Shown here: positions 34,768 through 45,799 of the stretch, in pieces
Position numbering within the stretch: position 1 is the stretch's first letter
How the letters are laid out: each line of letters starts with the position of its first letter
Source: Phaeosaccion multiseriatum
Taxonomy: Eukaryota; Ochrophyta, other classes
NCBI GenBank assembly: GCA_965112735.1
Contig: OZ218965.1
Span: 310,001-374,000 of the forward strand
DNA: 64,000 nt
Direction of reading: 5' to 3'
Position numbers and translations under genes: made by a program
Notes under the pieces: generated by a model
What the model was told of the DNA's origin: nothing
The model's database searches: none
The model's input: only the letters and a program-made list of their open reading frames with translations

Positions 34768-37154
34768 TCAGGACTGAGAGCACTTGGACAAGGTTTTGGG
34801 CCCCTCCGCTGCCTCTGTCCCCGCTGCTTTAGTCCCACCTGTTTCGCTGCTCTGTGGTGCCACCCCCTCGCCCCCCCCTTTCGCCTGACCTTTCGATGCC
34901 TCTTTGCTCTCTGCTCCTCCTTCCGCGGACTCAGCCATACCACGAACGGCGCCGTCCGCAGTACCAGACGCGACGAGGGCAGGAGCAGCAGCAGCGGCGG
35001 GACTTCCATCGGTGGGATCAGATCCCTTGAGCGGAGCCGTCGGAGCTGCATCACTGCCCCCTCGCGCTCCCTCCTGCACATTTATCTCCCCTCCGCCGCC
35101 TCGCTCACTTGGCTCCTGTATCACCAATTGCTGCTGCTTCTGCTGCTGCTGCTGCTGCCCTGCTTCATCACGCGGTGCGGAATGGGCTTCGATCGCCCCG
35201 CCTTGCTCCTCAATAGGACGCTCGCCTTCCCTGCCCCTGTGCCGGTGCCCCATCCTAGACATCTGCAGCTGCTCCGCCTCAAGTTTTGCCCGCCACACTA
35301 CTCCTTCGAGGGGAGCCGCCCCGTTGGTGGTGGGAGGGGCGGCAGCTACTTCGGAAACCATGTGAGTTCTACCTCCCCCCGGCCCCGGAGGCTGCAAGTC
35401 CGTTCTGTGCTTCGTTAGCGCTTCCACAGGGAGTTCTCTCGCGCACTTCCTTACAGCTTCCACAGGGAGTTCTCTCGCGCTCTTCCTTAGCGCTTCCACA
35501 GGGAGTTCTCTCGCGCTCTTCCTTACAGCTTCCACAGGGAGTTCTCTCGCGCTCTTCCTTACAGCTTCCACAGGGACTTCTCTCGCGCTCTTCCTTAGCG
35601 CTTCCACAGGGAGTTCTCTCGCGCTCCTCCTTAGCGCTTCCACAGGGACTTCTCTCGCGCTCCTCCTTAGCGCTTCCACAGGGAGTTCTCTCGCACAAGA
35701 GAAGCTGCCCGACGACCCATCCGGCTGCAGCTGCAGCTGCAGCTGCTGCTGCTGATGCCGCGGCCGGTGCAAGCCATCCGCAGCCCGGGCCTGTGCCTGA
35801 GAATGGAGCAGAGCATACGCGGTATCTGAGGCCCGGTACCAGTCGTCATCCTCCTCGCGTGTTTGCTTGGGCCTGGGCCTTTTGTTGGACGCACGCACAA
35901 ACGTCCCGTCCGTCCGTGCGCACGACATTCGCTGTACGGCCCACCCCGTCATGTATCCCCCCGCCTTTCCTCCTTCCGTGGGGCTACCGCTACCGGTACT
36001 GTCTCCATCTCCCAGCTCCAGGAGGAGCCCGGACGTCCTCGCGCAACCCCCGGGGACGATGGAGAAGCGTTTCCTGTAGGACTTCCTTGGTGGTAAGCGC
36101 TGCTGCTGCTGCTGCTGCTGCTGCTGCAGCTGGTAGTGGTGGTGGACCTGCTGCTCATGCCGGTGGTGCTGCTGCTGCTGTTGGTGGTGGTAGTGCTGGT
36201 GCTGGTGCTGGTACTGGTGGTGCTGCTGATACTGGTAAGCATGGTCCCTCCTTTCATGGTACGCATGCTCCCTCCTTTCATGGTAAGGATGCTCCCTCCT
36301 TCCAGCACTTGCACTTGTACCGGCACTTGCACTTGGAGGGCCGGCGCCACGTCCCGTGGAGAAGCGTGAGTGCCGCTTACAGGCCTGGAAGTGCTCTCGC
36401 GCATTCCTCAGTAGTGTGTCCTCCTCGTTACAAGAGGCGATGAGATTCAAAGCTTCTGCCCTATCGGCCCTGAGAGAGAGAGAAGAGAAAGAGAAAGAGA
36501 GAGGAGAGAGAGAGAGAGAAGAGAGAGAAGGGAGAGAGAAGACAAAGAGAGAAAATAGCGAGAGAGAGAGAAAGAGGGAGAAGCGAGAGAGCGCGAGCGA
36601 AAAGGAGAAAAAAGAGAAAAATAAGGAGCGAAAGAGAGAGAGAGAGAAAGAGGGAGGGAGGGAGAGAGCGAAAGAGAAATATAGAGAAAGAGACAGAGGG
36701 AGGAAGAGAGCGAGAGCGGACGGAGAGAGAACGAGCGAGAAAGAGAGCGAGAACGGGAGAGAGAGAAAGGGAGAGAAAGAGAGAGAGGCAGCGGGTAATC
36801 TGTACACACACACTCACGGGCGGAAGGCTCTCCGGCGCACCACCCCCCCCTGGAGAGTCGTAAGGGCGGCCTCGTAGGCGGCCTCCACCAGCGACGCCCA
36901 CAGGCTGCAGGGAGGCGGTAGGGCAAGGGGGGGAGGCAAGGTTTCGCGGGGCGGTGAGGCTGGGCCTTCTTCTCGCGCACAGGACTTGTTCTATAGGCAA
37001 CCAACTCGCTCGCTACTTACGCTGTGTTGAGGGGAGTCAAACCGTCAGACTGGGGCTCACTCGCGGGTAGTAGAGGAGCCGCCGCCGAGGGGGGGGCAGC
37101 CATCTCCGTGCCGCCTCCCTCCTCCCCAAAGGAAGAAGCATTCGCCCTCGCCAT
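34768..37154 (-). CDS. Gln/His-rich protein with eight 12-residue repeats
   Basis: Exons 37154-37021, 36904-36818 and 36469-34768 are joined in phase 2 at both introns; the total is 640 residues. The N-terminal ~110 residues look globular and partly helical (DGLTPLNTALWASLVEAAYE; RAEALNLIASCNEEDTLLRN); the first phrase resembles the start of an ankyrin repeat, but no full repeat follows. Next come imperfect HERREHAYHERRDHAYQYQQ units and poly-Gln/His (residues ~150-215). The centre has eight tandem copies of SARELPVEALRK (encoded at about 35415-35702). The C-terminus is Ala/Gly/Glu-rich, ending KTLSKCSQS, and includes one translated motif A (QQQLVIQEP). Composition suggests a disordered, possibly regulatory protein. 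No family is recognised. Confidence 0.65.
35415..35702 (-). repeat. Eight 36-bp in-frame coding repeats
   Basis: Eight copies of a 36-bp unit each encode [SC]ARE[LV]PVEA[LV][RT][RK]. Copies differ mainly at synonymous or conservative positions (Leu/Val, Arg/Lys), so the length and the amphipathic pattern have been kept. Confidence 0.9.
36475..36800. repeat. (GA)n-rich purine tract in an intron
   Basis: About 320 bp of GAGA, GAAA and GGGA fill the intron 36817-36470 of the Gln/His-rich gene. In the sense strand it is a long pyrimidine run ending in TCTCTCTCAG, the acceptor. Confidence 0.9.
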
Positions 37155-37354
37155 TGCCCTTCAAGGCATCCTTACGTCAAGCACTCTGCAGCAGAGCATC
37201 ACTTTCTTCTACACGGGGTCTTCTGTCATTCTAGGACCTCCCTCCTCTCCCCTCTCACTTTCTGTCGCTCCCTCGCGCGCTCTCTCTCCTTTACGTGTGT
37301 TCCTGTATTCTATCTGTCTGCCTCTCTCTCTCCCTCTCTCTCTCTCTCCCTCTC

Positions 37355-37412
<58 letters not shown>

Positions 37413-37729
37413 GTCTCGCTTTCGCTCTCCCTCCACCTCTACCTCTCTTGAAGAACACGCCCAACTATGTCCTCTGGAGCTGCAGCTGCTACGGCTTGTT
37501 CTTTGGTTGTTTTTATTTACTTCCGAAGCTCTCCCGCTCGGTAGCCGAACATCGATCTAGAATTCATGTTCATTTGAGGGCGTACGGGCATTTCCCCGGG
37601 GGAATCTACACGCGGCAGGGAATCTCTCCCCACCCGTCCATTACTGACCTCTCCACAGAACACACGACACCTTGACAGAGAGCAGCGGGAAAGCGTAGTA
37701 CAAAGTAGCAGGAGCAGCGGAGCATAAGG
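37155..37729. promoter_or_regulatory. Divergent promoter region of BiP and the Gln/His-rich gene
   Basis: About 575 bp between two start codons on opposite strands. It carries a (CT)n tract (37320-37420). I could not identify an ER-stress element with confidence. Confidence 0.5.
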
Positions 37730-40299
37730 ATGAAGTTCCTTCGGTCGGCGGCGGTGGCGGCGCTGCTGGGGTGCGCGGCGCCTCTTTGCAGTCTGGCGCA
37801 GGAAGAGGCAGGGGAGAAGGATGCACTGGGCACAGTCATCGGCATTGACCTGGGCACCACCTACTCGTGCGTGGGGGCCTACAAGAATGGGCGTGTGGAG
37901 ATCATTGCCAACGACCAGGGAAACCGAATCACGCCGTCGTATGTGGCGTGGGACAGCAACTATGAGCGATTGATTGGGGATGCTGCCAAGAACCAGGCCA
38001 CGGTGAACCCCGAGACCACGGTGTTCGATGTGAAGCGCCTCATCGGGCGTAACTTTAACGACAAGTCTGTGCAGTCGGACATGAAGCTCTTCCCCTTCAA
38101 GATTGTCAACAGGGACAGCAAGCCCAATGTGCAGGTGAACCTGGGGGGAGACACCAAGGTGTACGCTCCGGAGGAGATTTCCGCAATGATTTTGGTGCGG
38201 ATGAAGGAGATTGCGGAGTCCTTCCTCGGAAAGGACATTGGCAACGCCGTGGTGACAGTGCCCGCGTACTTTAACGACGCTCAGCGCCAGGCCACCAAGG
38301 ACGCCGGAACCATCTCGGGTCTGTCGGTGGAGAGGATTATCAACGAGCCCACCGCGGCGGCCATTGCCTACGGCCTGGACAAGAAGGGCGAGAAGAACAT
38401 TCTCGTGTTCGACCTGGGAGGAGGTACTTTCGACGTGACGCTGCTCACCATCGACAACGGCGTGTTCGAGGTGCTGGCCACCAACGGAGACACCCACCTG
38501 GGAGGCGAGGACTTCGACCAGCGGGTCATGCAGTACTTCATCAAGATGCTCAAAAAGAAGGTGAGCAGAGCAGGCAGAGAGGGGAGGGTAGGGCAGAGGG
38601 GCTGAGGAGTGGGTGTTGATTCTTTCCGTCTCGCGCCGTTGTGGTGGTTCGTTAAGTTCATTCCATCTTCTTGTGCTTCGCTCCGCTCTCCGCTCTCCGC
38701 TCACCCCTTTCCGCTTCTCTGTTCTTACTTACTTGCTTGCTTGCTTGCTTGCAGGAGGGCACGGACATCACCGGCGACAAGCGAGCGCTGCAGAAGTTGC
38801 GAAGAGAGGTGGAGCGCGTGAAGCGAGTGCTTTCCACACAGCACCAGGCCCGAGTGGAGATTGAGTCTCTGTTCGACGGCATTGACTTCTCCGAGACGCT
38901 CACTCGCGCGCGATTCGAGGAGCTGAACGTGGATTTGTTTAAGAAGACGCTTGGGCCCGTTGGGAAGGTCATGACGGACGCTGACATGGGCAAGGACGAG
39001 GTGGATGAGATTGTACTGGTGGGGGGCTCAACGCGTATCCCCAAGGTGCAGTCTCTGCTGCAGGAGTACTTTGATGGCAAGGAGCCCTCCAAGGGAATCA
39101 ACCCCGACGAGGCTGTGGCATACGGAGCCGCCGTGCAGGGAGGCATCCTCTCGGGCGAGGCGGAGGCAGAGACCACTGGCCTGCTGCTGCTGGACGTGAC
39201 CCCTCTGTCTCAGGGAATCGAGACGGTCGGCGGAGTCATGACCAAGATCATTAACCGCAACACCGTCATCCCCACCAAGAAGTCGCAGACCTTCTCTACG
39301 TACCAGGACAACCAGCCCGCCGTGCTTATCCAAGTGTTCGAAGGCGAGCGATCCATGACCAAGGACAATCACATCCTCGGAAAGTTCGAGCTTACCTCCA
39401 TCCCCCCCGCCCCCCGAGGAGTGCCCCAGATCGAGGTCACCTTCGAGATCGACGCTAACGGTATTCTGCAGGTCAGTGGGGTCGGTTGGCTAGTCGGTTG
39501 GCTGACCACTTGGCTGAGAGGTGGTAGAGGTGGTAGAGGTCGGTAGAGGGGTGGTTGGTCTTCTCTTCTCTTGTGTTGCGTGTGCGAGGGGAGACTCATT
39601 TTTGGACCTTCCCTTCTTTCTTCGTATGCCTTGCTTTCTTACCGCCGCAGGTGAGCGCCCAGGACAAGGCCACAGGAAAGGCAGAGAAGATCACCATCAC
39701 CGCCGACAAGGGACGCCTCAGCGAGGACGAGATCGAGCGCATGGTCAAGGAGGCAGAGGAGTATGCAGAGGAGGACAAGAAGGTTCGGCAGCGCATCGAC
39801 TCGCGCAACTCGCTCGAGTCCTACCTGTACAACCTCAAGAATCTGCTGGACGATGACGAGAAGGGTTTGGCAGACAAGCTGTCCGAGGCGGACAAGGAGG
39901 AGCTGGAGAGCACCATCACTGAGGCGTTGGACTGGCTTGACGAGACACCGGAGGCAGAGCTGGAGGATCTTAAGGACAAGCAGAAGGAGGTGGAGGCGGT
40001 GGCAAACCCCATCATGAAGGACCTGTATCAGGCCAACCCCGGGGCAGGTGGGGGAGGAGACGACGAGGACGACTACTCTTTCGGAGATGACGAGGTGAGA
40101 GAGGGATGGACGGATGGACGGATGGACGGAGTGCGGGGTGTGGGATAGATGGAAGGGGTCTTCCACAGGATGCTTTGCTTTGCTTGGCTTTCCTCGCGAC
40201 TTGTGCGGTCCATCTCAACGCCTCTTCTTACCACTCACCCCACCCCCGTCTCCTGCCACTTCCGTCTCCTTCCTCTCCCTCTCTGTCTCGCAGCTATGA
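37730..40299 (+). CDS. BiP: ER-lumenal HSP70 chaperone (BiP/GRP78)
   Basis: Exons 37730-38560, 38755-39471, 39651-40094 and 40294-40299 give 665 residues, normal for BiP. A signal peptide ([20 protein letters not shown]) leads to the HSP70 ATPase domain, with signatures IDLGTTYS (39-46), [11 protein letters not shown] (~226-236) and [14 protein letters not shown]. The hydrophobic linker LLLLDVTPL and the substrate-binding domain follow. It folds secretory proteins in the ER using ATP. The C-terminus DDEL is an ER-retrieval signal, but the last intron separates DDE from Leu-stop, so the coding part of exon 4 is only CTATGA. The exons have clean GT-AG sites and, unlike neighbouring genes, the introns are short (about 180-200 bp) and largely free of microsatellites. 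Confidence 0.97.
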
Positions 40300-40439
40300 G
40301 GAGCTCCGTGCATCATTTGGACACAATTAGTACGTGTAACTGTTGGGCCCCGCTACAGCCGTAAAGTATATATAAAGTAGGCTGCTGACTGACTATTAAG
40401 AACCCAAATATAGGTATGCACATCTTATGCCGCCTTGTC

Positions 40440-40521
40440 ATGAGTTTATGGATATCGAAACACAATGTCGAGGCTCCTTGTCATTGAGACGTATGGATAT
40501 CGACATCCAATGTCGAGGCTC
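40440..40521. repeat. Short direct repeat between BiP and DNA ligase
   Basis: TATGGATATCGA(A/C)A(C/T) followed a few bases later by CAATGTCGAGGCTCCT occurs twice (about 40446-40476 and 40492-40522), ending just at the stop codon of the ligase gene on the opposite strand. Confidence 0.75.
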
Positions 40522-40940
40522 CTACAGCTCCCAGTCGTCCCCGTCGGCAGCGGTGGTGGAGCTCTCCGTTATGTTGTTCTTGACCACGTCCTGACACCGA
40601 GGAGGGCAAGAGAGAGGGTGGTGGGTGATGTATATATTACCACAGCAGCAGCAGCACCACCACCAACAGATTGCAATAGCCTCGGCAGCAGCACCACCAA
40701 CAGAGATAGACGACGGGGAGAAATGAGGACTAGGAGGCCTAACGCACCCACGCACCCATCCATCCATCCACGCGAGTACTCCTTACCTGTCCGTTGTAGA
40801 AATCTACCATCTGGTCTGCGGTGGTGGCCTGCTCGGGGCTCTTGTCAGGCCTCTCGCGCAGCAGCCGAGGGAAGCGGATACTTACGCCCCGTAAGGCGTC
40901 CGCACGCTCCACCTGTGTGTGGAGACAGTGAGAGAGCGAG

Positions 40941-40996
<56 letters not shown>

Positions 40997-42721
40997 GAGA
41001 GAGAGAGAGAGAGAAGAGAGAGAGGTGTATGGGTTAGCCAGGAGTCCACCATCAAACAGCAATTTCGTTCGATCTAATACAATGTATGAGTTCAGTGTCA
41101 TATTAACCCACCTTGCCGCGCGCACACGTGTGCACCGGGCTCTTGCTGAGGTCCGCTGCCTTCACCTCCCACACGGCGGAGGGGCGGAACCACACGTCGG
41201 GCACGAGCACGTCACTGACCATGTAGTAGTTGGGCTTGCGCTCCACAATCTCCTGTGGAGGGGCGGCATTTGAGGGGAAGGGGGCAGGGGCACAGGGCCA
41301 TGGAATGCTGTCAGACTCTTTGCCCCGGTGGGGTCACACACACGCACACGCACACCCTCACACACGCACACGCACACACTCACACACGCACACGCACACT
41401 CACACACTCACACACTCACACACTCACACACACACACACTCACACGCACACACACCCGCACATACCTCCTTGAGCTTGTCGTTGAGGGCCTGCAGCTGCT
41501 CGTCCTTGAAGCCCGTGCCGATCTTGCACACCGTCTGGTACTCCTCCGAGTCAGGTTCGTAACACGCCAGCAGGTACGCACCGAACTTGCCCGTCCTCTT
41601 GCCGCGGCCGTGGAATGCCCCTATCGGAACGAGGTCCATCGAGTCCGCGGCACCTCCATCGGCTTGGTCCAGGTAGTCTTTCTTGAGCTTGATCCAATTG
41701 AGAGACCTCTTGGTGGGTTCGTAGGTGGCGTTGTGCGTGAGGGTCTTGACCATGATCCCCTCGCAGTTGCCTCGGATGGACTGCTCGATGAACTCCTCAA
41801 TGGGCAGCGTGTCGCCGTCCTCCTGATGGTCCAGAGACACGGCGAAGCGGAACTTTCCGTCCACCTACGGCCCCAGGGAAGGAGCCGAACAAGACCCAGT
41901 CAGGGTTTAGTTGAAGATGAAGTTGAACTTTAGTCACCAAACTTTACACCGCACTTCGCCATGGTGCCTCCTTCCCCCCTCCCTCCCTTCCCCCTCTCCT
42001 CCCTCCCTCCCTCCCTCCTTCTCCTCGCTCCCTCCCTCCCTCCCTCCTCCCTCCCCCTCTCCCTCCCTCCCTCCCTCCCTCCCTCCCTCCCTCCCTTCCT
42101 CCCTCTACTCCCCCCCCCCCCCTCCCTCCCTCCCTTCCTCCCTCTCCTCGCTCGCTCCCTCCCTCCCTCTCCTCCCTCCCTCCCTCCCTCCCTCCCTCCC
42201 TCGCTCCCTCCCTCCCTCCCTCCCTCTCTCCTTCCCTCCCTCCCTCCCTTCCTCCCTCTCCTCCCTTCCTCCCTCTCCTCCCTCCCTCCCTCTCTCTCTC
42301 CCTCCCTCTCTCTCTCCCTCCCTCTCTCCCTTCCTCCCTCCCTCCCATCAACTGCCATCCCTCGCTCCCTCTATCCCTCTCTCACCTCCTTGCACGTCTC
42401 CTTGAGTATTTTGCGCCTCTCCTGCAGGGGCTTGGCGAGCTGACTCTCGCCGTTGACATACAAAATGTCGAAGGCCTCGAGAATGACCGTCACCTTGATG
42501 TCCTCCGCGCTCTCGTCCTTCTTCTTGCGCGTGCTAAGCACCTGAATGTGTGTGTGGGCGCGTGCGTGAGAGGGGGTTCTCAATTTCAATCGGAATTGCA
42601 ATCGGATTGTGTGTCGGGGCCGCCCGACCGACGAGACAAAAGGCGAATATAGGGCACACACACCACAACACATTAGCAATCCTTCGCGGAAGGGGGGCAG
42701 ACTGATGTCTATACACACACA

Positions 42722-42812
<91 letters not shown>

Positions 42813-45759
42813 GGAAGGGGAGGAGACTGTCCTTCTCTGTGTCGTAGGCCACTGCCTCAGCGTCGATGATGAAGGACTGCACGCCCTCGTTGATGCTCTG
42901 CTGCATGATTGGCACAAGGTCAGGGAACTTGGTGGTCGTGTCGTCGAGGTTTCGCGAGAAGAAGCGCAGGGAGCCGTCTGGGAGCAGGTGCACCTGAGCA
43001 CGCGGGAGGGCAGGGAGGCGATGGGAACGGCATAGCACCCGTCATGAGGTAATAAGGTCTGGAAGCCCGATTGGGCAGAACGCGTGGAGTCTTGGGCCTC
43101 TTGTATGCGATGCCCAACCCATTCATCCACCCACGCACGCACGCGCGCACGCACGCACGCACGCATGCACCTGTTTCCCTGCCCACGCACGCACGCACAC
43201 ACGCATGTACCTGCTTCCCTGCCCACGCACGCACGCACCCACACGCACACACCCATCCACTCCATCACGCCCACCCGCACCCCACCCGCACCTGCACACC
43301 CATTGACTTATGACCCAGCAACGCACCCACCACCCACGCATGCACCCACGCACACCCACACACACCCTTACACACGCACGCACACACGCACCTGGCAGCG
43401 CTCTCCATCGTACTTGTACTCGCAGGTGAAGAGCTCTCCCGACATGCGCTCCAGCATCTTCTTCACTGACTTCTCCGCCTTGGCGCACATGGGCATCACA
43501 GGGATGCCCGCCTGTCAAGGTATTGGATGGCAGGTGATGGCAGTGGGTGGTAGTGGATGGTAGGGAATGGCAGTGGATGGAGGGGGGCGGGGGGGGGGGA
43601 GAGAAGCGGGGGCGACGTTGTTGAGTTTCGAGACAGCCGCAAGCCGGAGGGGGGGGGGGGATCGGCTCACATCACACGCGTACACACACACCTTGAGATG
43701 GCAGTGGGTGTGCAGTTTGTGCAGCGGCGCGGACAGAATACCCTCGACCACCGCCTCATGGCTGGAGCACTCGCTGTAGCACTGCTTCACTAGCAGAGTG
43801 GCTGCCGTGAGCTTGTCCTCTAGGCTCTTGGCCCGTCGTAACTGCTTGCCGAAGTCGGTCCCCGCACTGCTGCTGCTGCTGCTGCTGCTAGACTTTTCTT
43901 TCTTCTTGGCGGCCTTTTCCTTGTCCACACCCTCGCTTTCCTCCTCTTTCGTCTCTCCCTCCTTCTCCTCCTTCTCCTCGCCTTTCCCTTCCTCCTCATT
44001 TGCCTCTCCCTCCTTCTCCTTTGTGTCGCCCTCCTCCTCCTTCTTCTCCCCCTCCTCCTCCTCCTCCTGCTGCTGCTCCTCCTCCTCCTTCTCCTCCTCC
44101 TTCTCCTCCTCCTCCTCCTCCTTCGCCTCTTCCTCCTCTTCTTCCTCCTCCTCTTCCTCCTCTTCTGCCTCCACGTCGTCGGCCGCCACCACACAGGGGT
44201 GACTGACCGCGGCATGGGCCAGCGAAGTGAGCACAGTCTCGAGGGCCAAGCCAATGCGCAACTTGCCCTGCAGCCCTCGGATGATGTACTTGGCCTCCAG
44301 AGTCGTCGCACATCGCAGCAGCCCGACGATGGTGTCCACCTGCGACAAGAGAGGAGAGGCACACCCAAGAGAGGGAGGGGAGGGGAGGGGTAGACAAGAG
44401 AGCGGCAGACGACAGAGGGGCACACAATAGAGAGGGGGTGTGCGGAAAGGACGACGGGCTGAGAGTGAGAGCCGCGAACCCTGCCTCAGCTCTCGCTACG
44501 TAAGTCTGCTGGCTGAGAGGAGGCCGGAGCGCGGGCCAGACACAAGGTGCACACAGCGCCTGCCTTACCCACCCACCCACCCACCCACCCACCCACACTA
44601 CCTCCTCACATACCTATACCCACATACCCACACACCTTTCTATCCTGACTCTTATTCCCGCTCATGGCTGCGATGGAGCGGAAGGCCTTGATCACAGACA
44701 CAGCGGTGAGCGGCTTGGGCTTGGCCCCGAAGCCGAGGGTGCGCTGCTTGCCGCGTGAGTTCTGTGCGATGAGGCCCAAGTCGCCCTGCTTGTCGTAATC
44801 GGCCTTGATGTCCTTCGGCTTGCGGCCTGGGGGACAGAGGAGGTGAAGGTCAGGGTGAAGGAGCCCGGGTGAAAGTCAGAGTGAAGAAGGGGGCACGGCA
44901 AAGGGAGCAACGTCAAGGGGGCAGGCTCGTGGGTCGTGGGTCATGGGTCAGGGTCAGGGTCAGGGCAGGGTCAGCATCGAGATGCAGGGCCTACCTGTGC
45001 TCTGGGAGATGGCCTTGATGAGGATGGCGTCCCCGATGCCGAGCTCTCCATTGGGCTCATACGGGGCCGCCACCTTGTTGATGGTGAGGCACACGCATTT
45101 ACCCAGGTCAGCTGGGCTCAGGGCCATCACCTGTAAGGCAAGGCACCGGAGGTGAGTGAGTTGCAGTTTCAGAGCAATAGACGGCCCTTAGGCAATCAGA
45201 CAGTGCCAAACAAGACTGACGAAGGGTGAGGGAGGTGCAGTTTCAGAGCAATAGACGGCCCTTAGGCAATCAGACAGTGCCAAACAAGACTGACGAAGGG
45301 TGAGGGAGTTGCAGTTTCAGAGCAATAGACGGCCCTTAGGCAATCAGACAGTGCCAAACAAGACTGACGAAGGGTGAGGGAGGTGCAGTTTCAGAGCAAT
45401 AGACGGCCCTTAGGCAATCAGACAGTGCCAAACAAGACTGACGAAGGGTGAGGGAGGTGCAGTTTCAGAGCAATAGACGGCCCTTAGGCAATCAGACAGT
45501 GCCAAACAAGACTGACGAAGGGTGAGGGAGGTGCAGTTTCAGAGCAATAGACGGCCCTTAGGCAATCAGACAGTGCCAAACAAGACTGACGAAGGGTGAG
45601 GGAGCCGCACACGCAGGCACCTCAGCAAGAGGAGCAGAGGGGCCAAGCTCAGCAGGCAAGCAAGTGATGTGTCTTGGGCACTCCCTCCCCCCAAAGAGCC
45701 AATCTCGACTGCCTCCGCTCTCGTCCATATGTCCTCGATGCCTCCCCCTTGCCCTCTGG

Positions 45760-45799
<40 letters not shown>

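Noticed and set aside
41424-41933. Plus-strand frame opposite the ligase exon
   Set aside because: It is the antisense shadow of conserved ligase sequence (EGIMVKTL, NWIKLKK) on the minus strand.
45160-45606. CRISPR-like regularly spaced repeats
   Set aside because: The copies are contiguous 74-bp tandem units without variable spacers, and lie in an intron of a eukaryotic gene.
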